A DNA stretch of 64,000 nucleotides from Novosphingobium sp. (GTDB taxonomy: Bacteria > Pseudomonadota > Alphaproteobacteria > Sphingomonadales > Sphingomonadaceae): assembly GCF_039595395.1 (NCBI RefSeq), contig NZ_JBCNLP010000006.1, positions 129,001 to 193,000 of the forward strand, in the 5' to 3' direction. The notes under the pieces were generated by a model, which did not search any database, was not told the origin of the DNA, and was given only the letters and a program-made list of their open reading frames with translations. The translations under genes were made by a program, and so were the position numbers. Positions 7,009 through 15,819 of this stretch are shown here, piece by piece (positions within the stretch are counted from its first letter, which is position 1; the number at the start of each line of letters is the position of its first letter).

Positions 7009-7902
7009 ATGAAACATCTTCTCCTGCTGGCGCTGGCCGGTTCCGCTCTTGCCACCCCGGCCATGGCGCAGGGCGACGGCGGGCGTGAACACGTCCAGCT
7101 TGCCGCCGCCGATGCCGCCGCGCGCGATCCGCATCGCCCGGTGCCGCGCGATCAGGCGGGGCATCCCGACCTCACCGGTTTCTGGAAGCCGATCCGCGAC
7201 AAGACCAAGCCGGGCGGCAACATCGGCAAGGATCTGCCCGGCTTCAAGCTGCCGCTCACGCCCGAGGGCGAGGCCGCCTTGCAGCACAATCTCACCAAGA
7301 CCATCGATCCGGAGGCGCTCTGCGTGCTGGGCGGCATTCCCCGCCACGATGCCTCCGGCCTGCCGTTCGAGGTGCTGCAGACGCCGGCGCGGCTCGCCTT
7401 TCTCTACCTCTATTCCACCCATCGCTTCATCCCGACCGATGGTCGCCAGCGCGAGCCTGTCGAGGATCTGGAGCCGCGCTTCTTCGGCAATCCCGTCGGC
7501 ACCTGGGAGGGGGACACGCTGGTCATCGATTCCATCGGCTTCAAGGGCGAGAAGATCTGGATCGATGAAAACGGCAATCCGGCCAGCGACAGGATGCACA
7601 CCGTCGAGAAATGGACCCGGCCCGATGCCGACCATATCCATCTGGAACTGACCGTCGACGATCCCAAATTCTACACCCATCCCTTCCCCTTCAGCCGCAC
7701 CTGGGTGCTGGGCGCGCCGGGCGAGGGGCTGAGCGAATATTCCTGCGCGGAGAACAACATCGACGCCGCCCATATCGGGCCGGGGCCGGGCGGGGTGGGT
7801 GCCGATGGCAATCGTGGATCGGACATTCCCGACAAGCTGCCCGACAACCCTCCGGGGCCGGAGTTCTATGACCAGCAGGCCGGGAAGGGCGGCAAGAAGT
7901 GA
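7009..7902 (+). CDS. Secreted protein of unknown function, last gene of the cytochrome/DUF6644 operon
   Basis: A 297-residue exported protein with a clear signal peptide (MKHLLLLALAGSALATPAMA). The mature part has the recurrent segment GHPDLTGFWKP near its N-terminus, then EALCVLGGIPRH, VLQTPARLAFLYLYSTHRFIPTDGR, GTWEGDTLVIDSIGF and VEKWTRPDADHIHLELTVDDPKFYTHPF. Such PDLTGxW...WEGDTLV proteins are common in sphingomonads, Acidobacteria and soil bacteria, often near uncharacterised hydrolases or cytochromes, and look like all-beta periplasmic domains. Nothing here fixes a reaction. A hairpin follows its stop. AAGGGGG at 6990-6996 is a good ribosome-binding site. Confidence 0.7.
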   Translation: MKHLLLLALAGSALATPAMAQGDGGREHVQLAAADAAARDPHRPVPRDQAGHPDLTGFWKPIRDKTKPGGNIGKDLPGFKLPLTPEGEAALQHNLTKTIDPEALCVLGGIPRHDASGLPFEVLQTPARLAFLYLYSTHRFIPTDGRQREPVEDLEPRFFGNPVGTWEGDTLVIDSIGFKGEKIWIDENGNPASDRMHTVEKWTRPDADHIHLELTVDDPKFYTHPFPFSRTWVLGAPGEGLSEYSCAENNIDAAHIGPGPGGVGADGNRGSDIPDKLPDNPPGPEFYDQQAGKGGKK

Positions 7903-7910
7903 GCAAAACG

Positions 7911-7936
7911 GGAAGGGCGGTGATGATCCGCCCTCC
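7911..7936 (+). terminator. Hairpin after the cytochrome/DUF6644 operon
   Basis: AGGGCGG (7914-7920), loop TGATGAT, CCGCCCT (7928-7934), extended by GG/CC. It lies 12 bp after the last stop codon of the operon. There is no T-run, so termination may be weak or Rho-assisted. Confidence 0.5.
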
Positions 7937-8085
7937 CCGATCAGCATGGCGTCAGAGCGCATGTTCAGCGCGGCACCGGCCCATTTCCCCACCCGGACAC
8001 CCAACGGTAGTATTCTATGGGTGGCCGGGTGGGGGGAGTGGGCCGGTGCAGCAAATCCGGCCTCGCCGGATTTCCAAACAGACTC

Positions 8086-11000
8086 TCAGGGCTTGCGCGC
8101 GGCCTTGGCCAGCAGCTCCTCGACCGTATAGGGGCGGCCATTGGCGACCACCTGCCTCACCCGGATGGTGGCCGCGATATCCTTGCGCGGATCGCCCTCG
8201 ACCAGCACAATATCGGCCAGCTTGCCCGGCTCCAGCATTCCGGCGTCGAGGTTCAGCGCCTTTGCGGCATTGACGGTGGCGGTCTGCAAGGCCTGAAACG
8301 GGGTGAAGCCGCCATCGACATAAGAGGCGATCTCCGCATGCAGATTGGGCGCGATCATCGTATCCGTGCCCGCCACCACCAGCGTTCCGGCATCATACAG
8401 CGCCTTCAGCGTGGCCAGTTGCCCCTTTTGCGCCAGGGTCAATGCGGCGGGTAGCGCTTCGCCTTCGGTGACGGTTTTCTGCGCCCATGCGGGGTAGAAG
8501 GTCAGGCGCGGGTCCTTGCGCTCTTCGGGATGGCGCTCGAGAAAATTGTTGAGTGCGCCGAAGTTGGTCGGGGTCAGCGTGCGCCCGCTGCGGCCGAAAA
8601 GCTGGATCACATCCTCGTAACCGCGCCCCTGCGGGCCCTGCTTGGGTGAGAAGCCCCGGCGGCTGGTGGCGCCCAGATGCTCGGTGTTGTCGACGCCGGT
8701 GTAGGCGGCGGGGAAGATTTCATGCGTGGCCACCGGCACGCCCATCTCATGCGCGGCCTCGACCAGTCGGCGCTGCTGCAGATCGGGCATGCGGACATAG
8801 CTCTTGACCAGATCGTAATGCAGCGCCCGCGCGCGATCCAGCTCACGCTCCAGATGCGCCGGGCCGCTGACCGCCACGCCCATGCGATAGAACACCCGCC
8901 GCCATTCCAGCAGCGGTCCGGTGGTGTAGATGCGCGGGCCGATGCGCACGCCCGCCTCGCTGGCCTCGCGGTCTTCCACGCCGTCATAGGGCTGGTTGCC
9001 CGGATCGCGCACCGTGGTGATGCCATAGGACAGCCAGGCCAGATGCAGATTGGCGCCGAAATCCTTCTGCGAATGGGCGTGATGATCGACTAGCCCCGGA
9101 ATGGCGGTGAGGCCCGGCGCCTCGATCACCTTCTCGGCCCCGGCATAGGATGCGGCATCATGGTTCTGCACCGCGGTGATGCGGTTGCCCTCGATCACGA
9201 TGTCCTTGTCGGTCTGGGTCACGTCATGCACGGCATCGACCAGCTTGCCGACATGGATCACGATCTTGCCAGCCGGCTTGTCCAGCCGATAGGTGAAGTC
9301 CAGCGGCACCTCGCGGGTCGCCCCGGTGCCGACATTGACGATCTTGAGCTTGTCGGCCGCCTGATAAAGCAGGCTTTGGGAATCCCCGCTCCAGCTCGGA
9401 TAGTATGAGATTTCAGCGCTGTAGCTGCGTGGCGGGCCCAGACGGCTGGCATCGCCCGCCACCGGCCAGACCTTCAGCAGCCCATCCTGAATGGCCGCCA
9501 TTTTCTGCCCGTCAGGCGACCACACCGGCCCGCCGCCGCCGCGCGTGTCGAGCGAGGCGATGGGGTCGGCGTCGCGCCAGAAGGGTTTTCCTTTCCCGTC
9601 CGATGGCACGACCCAGATCTGGTTGCGCCCTTCGCGGAAGCTGGCGGAGAACGCCTTGGAGAGCGCGACCGCCACATAGCGGCCATCGCCGCTCCATGTC
9701 GGCTTGCCCGGCTGGGGCAGCGAGGGCTGCAGCCGCGTGACCACGCCGCTGGCCACATCCACCACCTCCAGCCCGGCGACGCCCCAGCGGCCATCGGTGC
9801 TCAGGAAAGCGATCTTGGTGCCATCGGGCGACCATGCCGAACCCAGCGGCTGATCGGTGATGTTGGTGAGCTGCCGGTCCTTGCCGCTGGCCAGATCGCG
9901 GACCCAGATCTGCACCAGACCGCCGCCCTTGTCCGACGTATAGGCCAGAGATTTGCCATCGGGCGACCATGCGGCATCGGCCTCCAGTGCGGCATCATGC
10001 GTCAGTTGCTCGGGCTTGCCGCCTTGCGAGGACACCACCCACAGATCACCCAGCGCGGCAAAGGCGATCCTCTGGCCATCGGGCGAGAGGACTGGATGGT
10101 CGATCCCCAGCACGCGGCGCGGCTGCGTCGAGGTGAAATCGCGTTTGGCGCGGATGTACTCGGGCTTCGTCGCCTCCAGACGGGCGGAGAAGGGCACGGT
10201 GGTCACCGTCGCGCCCTTGCGGCGGCGGATCAGCCCGTCCGAGATGTAATAGGCGCTGCCGCCCTGCCAACTGACGTGGAAAGGAAAGACATTCTCCTTG
10301 CCGCTGACCGCCTTGCCGTCGATCTCCAGATGGCTGCCCGTGCTATCGAGCGAGACATAGGCCAGCTCGCCCTTGGGGCCATAGGAGGGCGCGTCGTAAT
10401 GGGCGCCGGTGGGGGCGGGGCGCAAGGGTGCGGCTTCGCCGCCCGAGGCCGCGACGGTGAAGATGCCGTTCTGCGCCCCTGCCGTGCCGGAAAACACGAT
10501 GGTCTGGCCGTCAGCGCTCCATGTGGGGGCGCGGTCCTCGCGCGGGCCCTTGGTGATCTGGTGTGTGGCGCCGCTGGCGACATCCACCGCCCAGATGTCA
10601 TAGCTGCCGTCGCGGTCGGAGGCGAAGGCGACGGTCTTCCCATCGGGCGACCAGGCCGGGTCGCGGTCGTCATCCTCGCCATGGGTGAGCTGGCGCGCAT
10701 CGCTGCCATCGGGGCGCACGGTCCACAGATCGTAGTCGCCGTCGCGATAGGCGTAATAGGCCAGGCGCGAGCCATCGGGCGACCAGACGGGCAGATGGGC
10801 ATCGTTGAAATAGTCGGTGATGCGTCTGGCCTCGCCGCCTTTGGCCGGGACGACCCACAGGCTGCCCTGCAGGTCGAAGGCCAGCCATTGCCCATCGGGG
10901 GAGACGGAGACGGAATAGGAGGTGCCCGCATGCACATCGAAGGCCTGCGTCTTGCCGACGCCGGGCGGCGACGGATTGGCGGGAGCGGCATGCGCGGCAA

Positions 11001-11106
11001 GGGGGGCAAAAGGGGCGGGAGCAAGGATGGTGCCCAGCGCCAGAGCCCATGTCGATACGGCGCGGATAGGTCCCATTCCAGCCTGTGTGCCCTTGCCAGC
11101 CTTCAT
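8086..11106 (-). CDS. Secreted TolB-like beta-propeller / amidohydrolase fusion
   Basis: A 1006-residue exported enzyme. After a signal sequence (to about residue 40, ...AAHA) come many WD40/PD40-type repeats of the form SPDGQWLAF, WSPDGSRLAYY, WSPDGKTVAFASDRDG and WSPDGKSLAYTSDKGG, making a tricorn/TolB-like propeller over about residues 50-620. The C-terminal third is a metal-dependent amidohydrolase: IPGLVDHHAHSQKDF (HxH metal ligands), DLVKSYVRMPD (possible bridging lysine), VATHEIFPAA and LVVAGTDTMIAPN (catalytic Asp). The start at 11106 has CGGAGA upstream. Family members include imidazolonepropionase-like and prolidase-like hydrolases. The upstream gene in the same direction is a TonB receptor, so the pair may import and hydrolyse the same compound, perhaps a peptide or cyclic amide. 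Confidence 0.86.
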   Translation of the reverse strand: MKAGKGTQAGMGPIRAVSTWALALGTILAPAPFAPLAAHAAPANPSPPGVGKTQAFDVHAGTSYSVSVSPDGQWLAFDLQGSLWVVPAKGGEARRITDYFNDAHLPVWSPDGSRLAYYAYRDGDYDLWTVRPDGSDARQLTHGEDDDRDPAWSPDGKTVAFASDRDGSYDIWAVDVASGATHQITKGPREDRAPTWSADGQTIVFSGTAGAQNGIFTVAASGGEAAPLRPAPTGAHYDAPSYGPKGELAYVSLDSTGSHLEIDGKAVSGKENVFPFHVSWQGGSAYYISDGLIRRRKGATVTTVPFSARLEATKPEYIRAKRDFTSTQPRRVLGIDHPVLSPDGQRIAFAALGDLWVVSSQGGKPEQLTHDAALEADAAWSPDGKSLAYTSDKGGGLVQIWVRDLASGKDRQLTNITDQPLGSAWSPDGTKIAFLSTDGRWGVAGLEVVDVASGVVTRLQPSLPQPGKPTWSGDGRYVAVALSKAFSASFREGRNQIWVVPSDGKGKPFWRDADPIASLDTRGGGGPVWSPDGQKMAAIQDGLLKVWPVAGDASRLGPPRSYSAEISYYPSWSGDSQSLLYQAADKLKIVNVGTGATREVPLDFTYRLDKPAGKIVIHVGKLVDAVHDVTQTDKDIVIEGNRITAVQNHDAASYAGAEKVIEAPGLTAIPGLVDHHAHSQKDFGANLHLAWLSYGITTVRDPGNQPYDGVEDREASEAGVRIGPRIYTTGPLLEWRRVFYRMGVAVSGPAHLERELDRARALHYDLVKSYVRMPDLQQRRLVEAAHEMGVPVATHEIFPAAYTGVDNTEHLGATSRRGFSPKQGPQGRGYEDVIQLFGRSGRTLTPTNFGALNNFLERHPEERKDPRLTFYPAWAQKTVTEGEALPAALTLAQKGQLATLKALYDAGTLVVAGTDTMIAPNLHAEIASYVDGGFTPFQALQTATVNAAKALNLDAGMLEPGKLADIVLVEGDPRKDIAATIRVRQVVANGRPYTVEELLAKAARKP

Positions 11107-11176
11107 ACTCTTGTCTCCGGGAATAGGATGCGTGTGGTGGGGTAGACGAACGAGGGGCATTTTCCCCCCGGTCCGA

Positions 11177-13636
11177 TCAGAAGGTGAAAGCAACTTTTGC
11201 ATAATAAAATCCGCCGCTCACCCCATAGGGCGAATAGGTGTTGTACTGGCTGAAGCCGCTGCCCTGCAGCGAGACGGGCAGCCTGTTGGGATAGATGTTG
11301 AACAGATTGTTGGCGCCCACCGTCAGCTTGATGCCGCTGGTCAGGGGATAGCTGACATCCAGATCGACGATGACCTTGGGGTCGATCGAGGCATCGAGCC
11401 CCGTGGCGCTGGCGTTGACCTGTGTGACCGAGCCATAGCGCGTGGCGCGCAGGTTCAGCGCGGCGGGGCCTTTTTCCCATGCGACATTGGCGATGAACTT
11501 GTTGCGCGGCGTGCCCAGCGTGAAATCGCCCTGCCGGTCGCGTCCGATCAGCACCAGTCCGGATGCCGCCAGCACGGCGGGCGCGGCATCGACGCGGGTG
11601 AAGACCGTCTTGTTGAAATTGGCCGAAAGGCTGAGGTTAGCGGTGCCAAGATTGCCCAGACCGGCCTTGTAGGTGCTGACGATATCGAGCCCGCGCGTGC
11701 GCGTGTCGGTCGCGTTGGAGAAATAGAAGCCCCCCGCCGAGGAGGTGATCCCGGCCGCCTGCAACACGCTGATCACCGTGCTGCCCTGCAGGGTGGAGGA
11801 GAGCAGGATGCGGTCCTTGATGCGGATCTGATAGGCGTCTACCGTCAGGTTGAAACGCGGCAGGGCGTTGAACACAAAGCCTAGCGAGTAATTGACTGAG
11901 CGCTCCGGCTTGAGCGGTCTGGCGCCTAGCGCGATCCCCGCCGGTGAATCCACCGGAAGGGCCGAAACGGGTAGCAATTGCCCGCCGACATTGATCGTGC
12001 TGGCCGAGGAATAATGCTCCTGCTGCAGGGTCGGCGCGCGAAAACCGGTGCTGGCGGTGCCGCGCAGGGCCAGGCCGCGCACCGGCTCCACCCGCAGCGA
12101 GGCCTTGCCGGTGTTGGTGGTGCCAAAGTCCGAATAGTCCTCATGGCGGCCCGCCAAAGCGACCTCGATGCCCCGGGCCAGCGTCTGCTCGGCGTTGACA
12201 TAGGCGCTCCACGCATGACGGCGCCACAGGCCTGCCGAGCCGGGCGAGAAGCCGGTCACCCCCTGCGATCCGCTGGTGCGCAGCACGCCCGCCTGCGCGC
12301 CGCTGGTCGATCGGTAGCTGCCGTCGATGTAGGAGGCCGGTTCGCCCGCCTCGATGCCATAGGTGCTTTCGCGATATTCGCCGCCGACTGCCAGCGACAG
12401 CGGCTGGGCCGGGGCCCAGTGGATGTCCTTCTGCACATCCAGATTGGTGGTCCATTCGGTGGACTTCACCCGGCCGATGTAGAAATTGGTCGGGCTGGCC
12501 GGCCCCAGCGAGGCATTGAGCGCGGTGCTTTCGGTGTAGGACACCCGATCCTCGCCATAGGTGGTGGAGAGGTCGAAGCGAAAGCCGGTCTTGCCGGTGC
12601 TCTTCACGCCCAGCGCAAACTGGCCGTCATGGTCATAGACATGCAGGTGAGGGCTGTAGCCATTGGGAAAGACGTCGGGAATGTTGTTGGCCGCATCGGG
12701 CACGCGATAGGTGAGGAAGGCGTCATTGTGGCGATGGCTGAAGGTGCCGAAGCTGTAGACCTGCACCGCCCCCAGCGGCACGGTGAGGTCATAGCCCAGA
12801 TTGAAGCCTTCGCTGGCCGGTTGGCCGCCCTTGTTGACGTTGCGATCGACGCTGGCTTCACGCGGGTCCGGGGTGCCGGTGGTGGCGGTGGAGAGTTGCC
12901 CGACGCGGGCGTAGAACTGGCTGGGGTTGGGGGCCGAGCGGATCGTGCGATCCTGCAGCCAGCTCTCGCCCGAGAGATGCACGCGCGCCTCGCCCAGCGC
13001 GAAACCCTTGTCGAAGGACCAGCGGCCCGTGGTGCCGCCGCCATCCTTCGTCGTGCCGCCCAGCAGCGAGCCGGTTCCCGATGTGTCGTCCTTCAGGATG
13101 ATGTTGATGACCCCCGCGATCGCATCGGAGCCATATTGCGCCGAGGCGCCGTCGCGCAGCACCTCGATCCGGGCGATGCTGTTGGCGGGGATCAGATCGA
13201 GGTCGGCGGGTGACTGGCCGTTCTGGGTGGAGCCGTTGATGAACAGCGTTGCCGTGTTGTGGCGCCGCTTGCCGTTCACCAGAATGAGCACCTGATCGCC
13301 CGCCAGTCCGCGCAGCGACAGCGTCTTGACCGCGAAGCTGGCGCCCGACCCGCTGTTCGAGACATTGATCGAGGGGACCAGCGTGCCCAGCAGGTCGCGC
13401 ACCGATTGCTTGCCGCTGGTTTGCAGATCCTTGGCGGAGAGCACATCAATGGGCGCAAGGCTTTCGGTGACGGTGCGTGCGCTCTGCCGCGTTCCGGTGA
13501 CGATGATGGCGGTGCCGTCGCCGTCCGTCTCGGCATTGGCGGGGGCCGGTTCGGCGGCGCGGGCCGGGTTTGCAGTCAGCATCAGCGCCGCGCCGCACAG
13601 GAAAAGGGCGCGAGGGCGCCCGAAAGGCTTGTCCAT
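11177..13636 (-). CDS. TonB-dependent outer-membrane receptor
   Basis: An 819-residue TonB-dependent receptor: signal peptide (ends ...NPARA), short TonB-box region GTAIIVTGTRQSART, plug domain with LRGLAGDQVLILVNGKRR and IEVLRDGASAQYGSDAIAGVINI, then a 22-strand barrel ending with aromatic F (YYAKVAFTF). Energised by TonB/ExbBD, it imports a substrate across the outer membrane. GGGGGA precedes the ATG at 13636. The propeller/amidohydrolase gene follows 70 bp downstream, so the two are probably co-transcribed. The lack of siderophore-receptor features and the hydrolase neighbour suggest a peptide, sugar or other organic ligand rather than iron. Confidence 0.9.
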   Translation of the reverse strand: MDKPFGRPRALFLCGAALMLTANPARAAEPAPANAETDGDGTAIIVTGTRQSARTVTESLAPIDVLSAKDLQTSGKQSVRDLLGTLVPSINVSNSGSGASFAVKTLSLRGLAGDQVLILVNGKRRHNTATLFINGSTQNGQSPADLDLIPANSIARIEVLRDGASAQYGSDAIAGVINIILKDDTSGTGSLLGGTTKDGGGTTGRWSFDKGFALGEARVHLSGESWLQDRTIRSAPNPSQFYARVGQLSTATTGTPDPREASVDRNVNKGGQPASEGFNLGYDLTVPLGAVQVYSFGTFSHRHNDAFLTYRVPDAANNIPDVFPNGYSPHLHVYDHDGQFALGVKSTGKTGFRFDLSTTYGEDRVSYTESTALNASLGPASPTNFYIGRVKSTEWTTNLDVQKDIHWAPAQPLSLAVGGEYRESTYGIEAGEPASYIDGSYRSTSGAQAGVLRTSGSQGVTGFSPGSAGLWRRHAWSAYVNAEQTLARGIEVALAGRHEDYSDFGTTNTGKASLRVEPVRGLALRGTASTGFRAPTLQQEHYSSASTINVGGQLLPVSALPVDSPAGIALGARPLKPERSVNYSLGFVFNALPRFNLTVDAYQIRIKDRILLSSTLQGSTVISVLQAAGITSSAGGFYFSNATDTRTRGLDIVSTYKAGLGNLGTANLSLSANFNKTVFTRVDAAPAVLAASGLVLIGRDRQGDFTLGTPRNKFIANVAWEKGPAALNLRATRYGSVTQVNASATGLDASIDPKVIVDLDVSYPLTSGIKLTVGANNLFNIYPNRLPVSLQGSGFSQYNTYSPYGVSGGFYYAKVAFTF

Positions 13637-14110
13637 GATTGTCCCCCATTGACGGTTGCGCCGCCGCTTTTTGAGCCTGGCGGAGCAGCAGGAGGGGCGA
13701 TTAGTAATTCCTACTTAAAAACTAGGAATAAAGTTTTTCGATGCGGGAGGCAATGTGGGTTTTCAGGGGCTTGGCCGTTCCAGCCCATAGGAGGCAGGCG
13801 CGACAGGATGGCGGTTGAGGAAAGCCCCGAGAAACAGCGGTTTTGGCCGCATGCTTCGGTCAGTCGAGGGGTTGCGAAGAATAGGGCGTTGAGTGGGCGA
13901 AATAAATTCTTTGGTGATCAGGATGTTTTGGTAAGTTCATGGAAATGAAGAGGTATTTTTGAGAATTTGGATGCCATGCCTTCATCTTGAAGATTGCTGA
14001 TAAGCAGTCATGAAAAGCTCAATTGAAATGGGGTGGTCCCGGTCATCTATCTGACGGCCCGCATGCAAGGCGGAAAGCCCCGCCTGCGCTGCTGTTCAGG
14101 AGCGATCGCT
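13637..14110. other. 474-bp intergenic region with an AT-rich dyad
   Basis: No coding frame here looks real. The one clear element is ATTCCTA (13707-13713), a 9-base spacer and TAGGAAT (13723-13729), a perfect 7-bp dyad lying 71 bp before the TonB receptor start in an AT-rich patch; it is a candidate operator or promoter for that operon. The rest (about 13740-14110) shows no repeat or RNA that I recognise, and may hold decayed DNA linked to the damaged luciferase-like gene that follows. Confidence 0.4.
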
Positions 14111-14692
14111 ATGCCCATATCCTTCATCGGCCCCGCTGCCGCAGATGATCATGCCCTTTCCATCCGCGCCGGGTTCTATGAGAACCATGGCTTCGACCGC
14201 ATCCTGATCGAACCCGATGGTGCATTGCTGCCCATTGGTACGGGGCATCTTCGGGCGGAGAAGGCCTCCGCGCCAGACCATGTTGAGCGCATCGACTCCA
14301 ATGAAGCGTCCGCCGCCGATCTCCTGCTGGTGCCGCCGGGGCCACTGAAACAGGTGACTCAGGCCGTTCGCGCGGCGCGGCGGACCGCGGCGCATCAGGG
14401 GCGCTATCCGGGATTTCTGATCGCCGTGGCCCCCGTTCTGGGAGCAACCCCGGCGGCGGCCCGGCAGCGTGCCGCAGGTTTGACCATGCACCACGACGCC
14501 ATTCCCCTGATCGGCACGCCCGAGCAGATCGCCCGCGCCCTGATGGATTTCTATGACATCGGCATCGAACACATCCTGCTGCGCGGCGCGCATCCGGAGC
14601 AGGATGCTGTGGAGTTTGGCCGCGACCTCATCCCGCTGATGCGCCGCAAGGTGGCGCAGCGCGATGGCATGTTGGCGATGCTGGCGGGGTGA
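14111..14692 (+). pseudogene. Internally deleted luciferase-like (SsuD-type) monooxygenase
   Basis: A 193-residue open frame that joins the two ends of a luciferase-like flavin monooxygenase without its middle. The N-terminal part (ALSIRAGFYENHGFDRILIEPDG) matches the first strands and helices, and the C-terminal part (LIGTPEQIARALMDFYDIGIEHILLRG, then GRDLIPLMRR) matches the last barrel elements of SsuD. The roughly 150-residue core with the FMN and substrate pocket (the region equivalent to RPG...TLDHLSEGR..VNIVSG in the gene at 3794) is absent or unrecognisable. A full family member has 340-380 residues. It is likely non-functional. A start at 14033 is open but less plausible. Confidence 0.65.
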
Positions 14693-14753
14693 GGTGATCC
14701 ACAGCCCAAGGCGGCTGGCGCAGGTTCGACCCGGCCAGCCACCGTGGTTCAGC

Positions 14754-15767
14754 TCATTCCTGAGCAGCCAGCTTGTCCAGATCGCGGCGCACCATGGCCG
14801 AGCCCGCGTCGCCCTTGGTGAAGTTGACCAGCGTGGCGCCGGTGCGCTCGATGTTGCGCTGGGCGGCCTCGATGATCGGCTTGTCCTCGGTGAGGAAGGC
14901 GCGGTTGATCACGCCGACCAGATGCTGGGTTAGCTCGTCATTGTCGAGGTCGAAGTCGCGGGCCGAGATCCAGTAATAATGGGTGGAATTTTCGGTCTCG
15001 GGCGTCAGGATGTGGGCGGCGGGGGTGCGGATGCCGGTTTCACGCGCCGCGCCCGGCGCCATGATGCCCAGATCCAGCAGCAGATTGCTGGCGGGCAGCC
15101 ACTTCATGTCGAGATATTTGTCCACCCGCTCGGTCTGGGTCCAGGCGCGCTTGTGCAGGGCGCTGGGCGGCAGATCGGGCCAGATGGCGTTGACCGAGAC
15201 GCTGTTGCCCTCGCGCAGCACGGTGACCTGCTGCACCTCGGCGGCGCCGGGCTGGCCGACCGTGCCGGGGTGGATGTAATCGGCATGGGCAAGGTCCAGC
15301 AGATTGTCGATCACCAGGCGATAGTCGGCCTGGATATGCAGATAGCCGCGCCCGGTGGTGAATTTTTCGGGCGTGTTGAACCAGCTATAGTCGGGGATCT
15401 GCTCCGGGTCGGCCAGCGCCGCGTCTCCCGGCCAGATCCAGAGCATGCCATGGCGTTCCTCGATGGGGTAGGCGAGGCCTTTCAGCCGGTCGGGGGCGCC
15501 CTGAACATGCGGATTCTTGCGGCAGACGGCGCCGCGATCCAGCTCGATGCCGTGATAGGGACACACGATGTGATTGCCCGCCACCGTGCCAAGGCTGAGC
15601 GGCACGGCGCGATGGGGGCAGACATCCAGCAGCGCGCCCGCCACCCCGTCCTCGCCGCGAAACAGCACGACGGGATTGTTCAACATGGTGATGGCGCGCG
15701 GCGCCTGCCCCAATTCGCTCGCCCAGCCGGCCATATACCAGGCGTTTTTCACGAAAGTCATCGGCAT
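14754..15767 (-). CDS. Rieske aromatic-ring oxygenase, VanA/CarAa-like oxygenase component
   Basis: A 337-residue Rieske non-haem iron oxygenase, similar to the oxygenase subunit of vanillate O-demethylase and related O-demethylases. The Rieske [2Fe-2S] ligands are C50-x-H52 (CPHR) and C69-x2-H72 (CPYHG). The mononuclear iron site is in NLLDLAHADYIHPG. N-terminal FVKNAWYMAGWASEL is typical of VanA. AAAGGGA precedes the ATG at 15767. It needs a reductase (VanB-like), which is not in the window. It lies downstream of a TonB receptor in the same direction, with a strong hairpin between, so receptor and oxygenase may serve one methoxylated or otherwise substituted aromatic substrate. Confidence 0.87.
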   Translation of the reverse strand: MPMTFVKNAWYMAGWASELGQAPRAITMLNNPVVLFRGEDGVAGALLDVCPHRAVPLSLGTVAGNHIVCPYHGIELDRGAVCRKNPHVQGAPDRLKGLAYPIEERHGMLWIWPGDAALADPEQIPDYSWFNTPEKFTTGRGYLHIQADYRLVIDNLLDLAHADYIHPGTVGQPGAAEVQQVTVLREGNSVSVNAIWPDLPPSALHKRAWTQTERVDKYLDMKWLPASNLLLDLGIMAPGAARETGIRTPAAHILTPETENSTHYYWISARDFDLDNDELTQHLVGVINRAFLTEDKPIIEAAQRNIERTGATLVNFTKGDAGSAMVRRDLDKLAAQE

Positions 15768-15783
15768 CGTCCCTTTCTTTTAT

Positions 15784-15814
15784 GGCGTGCCCCCGTCCGG
15801 ACAGGGGGCACGCC
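15784..15814 (-). terminator. Strong hairpin between TonB receptor and Rieske oxygenase
   Basis: GGCGTGCCCCC (15784-15794), 9-base loop, GGGGGCACGCC (15804-15814): an 11-bp perfect stem 6 bp after the receptor stop. Neither side has a T-run, so it may attenuate or protect the 3' end of the receptor message rather than stop transcription fully. Confidence 0.55.
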
Positions 15815-15819
15815 TTGCA

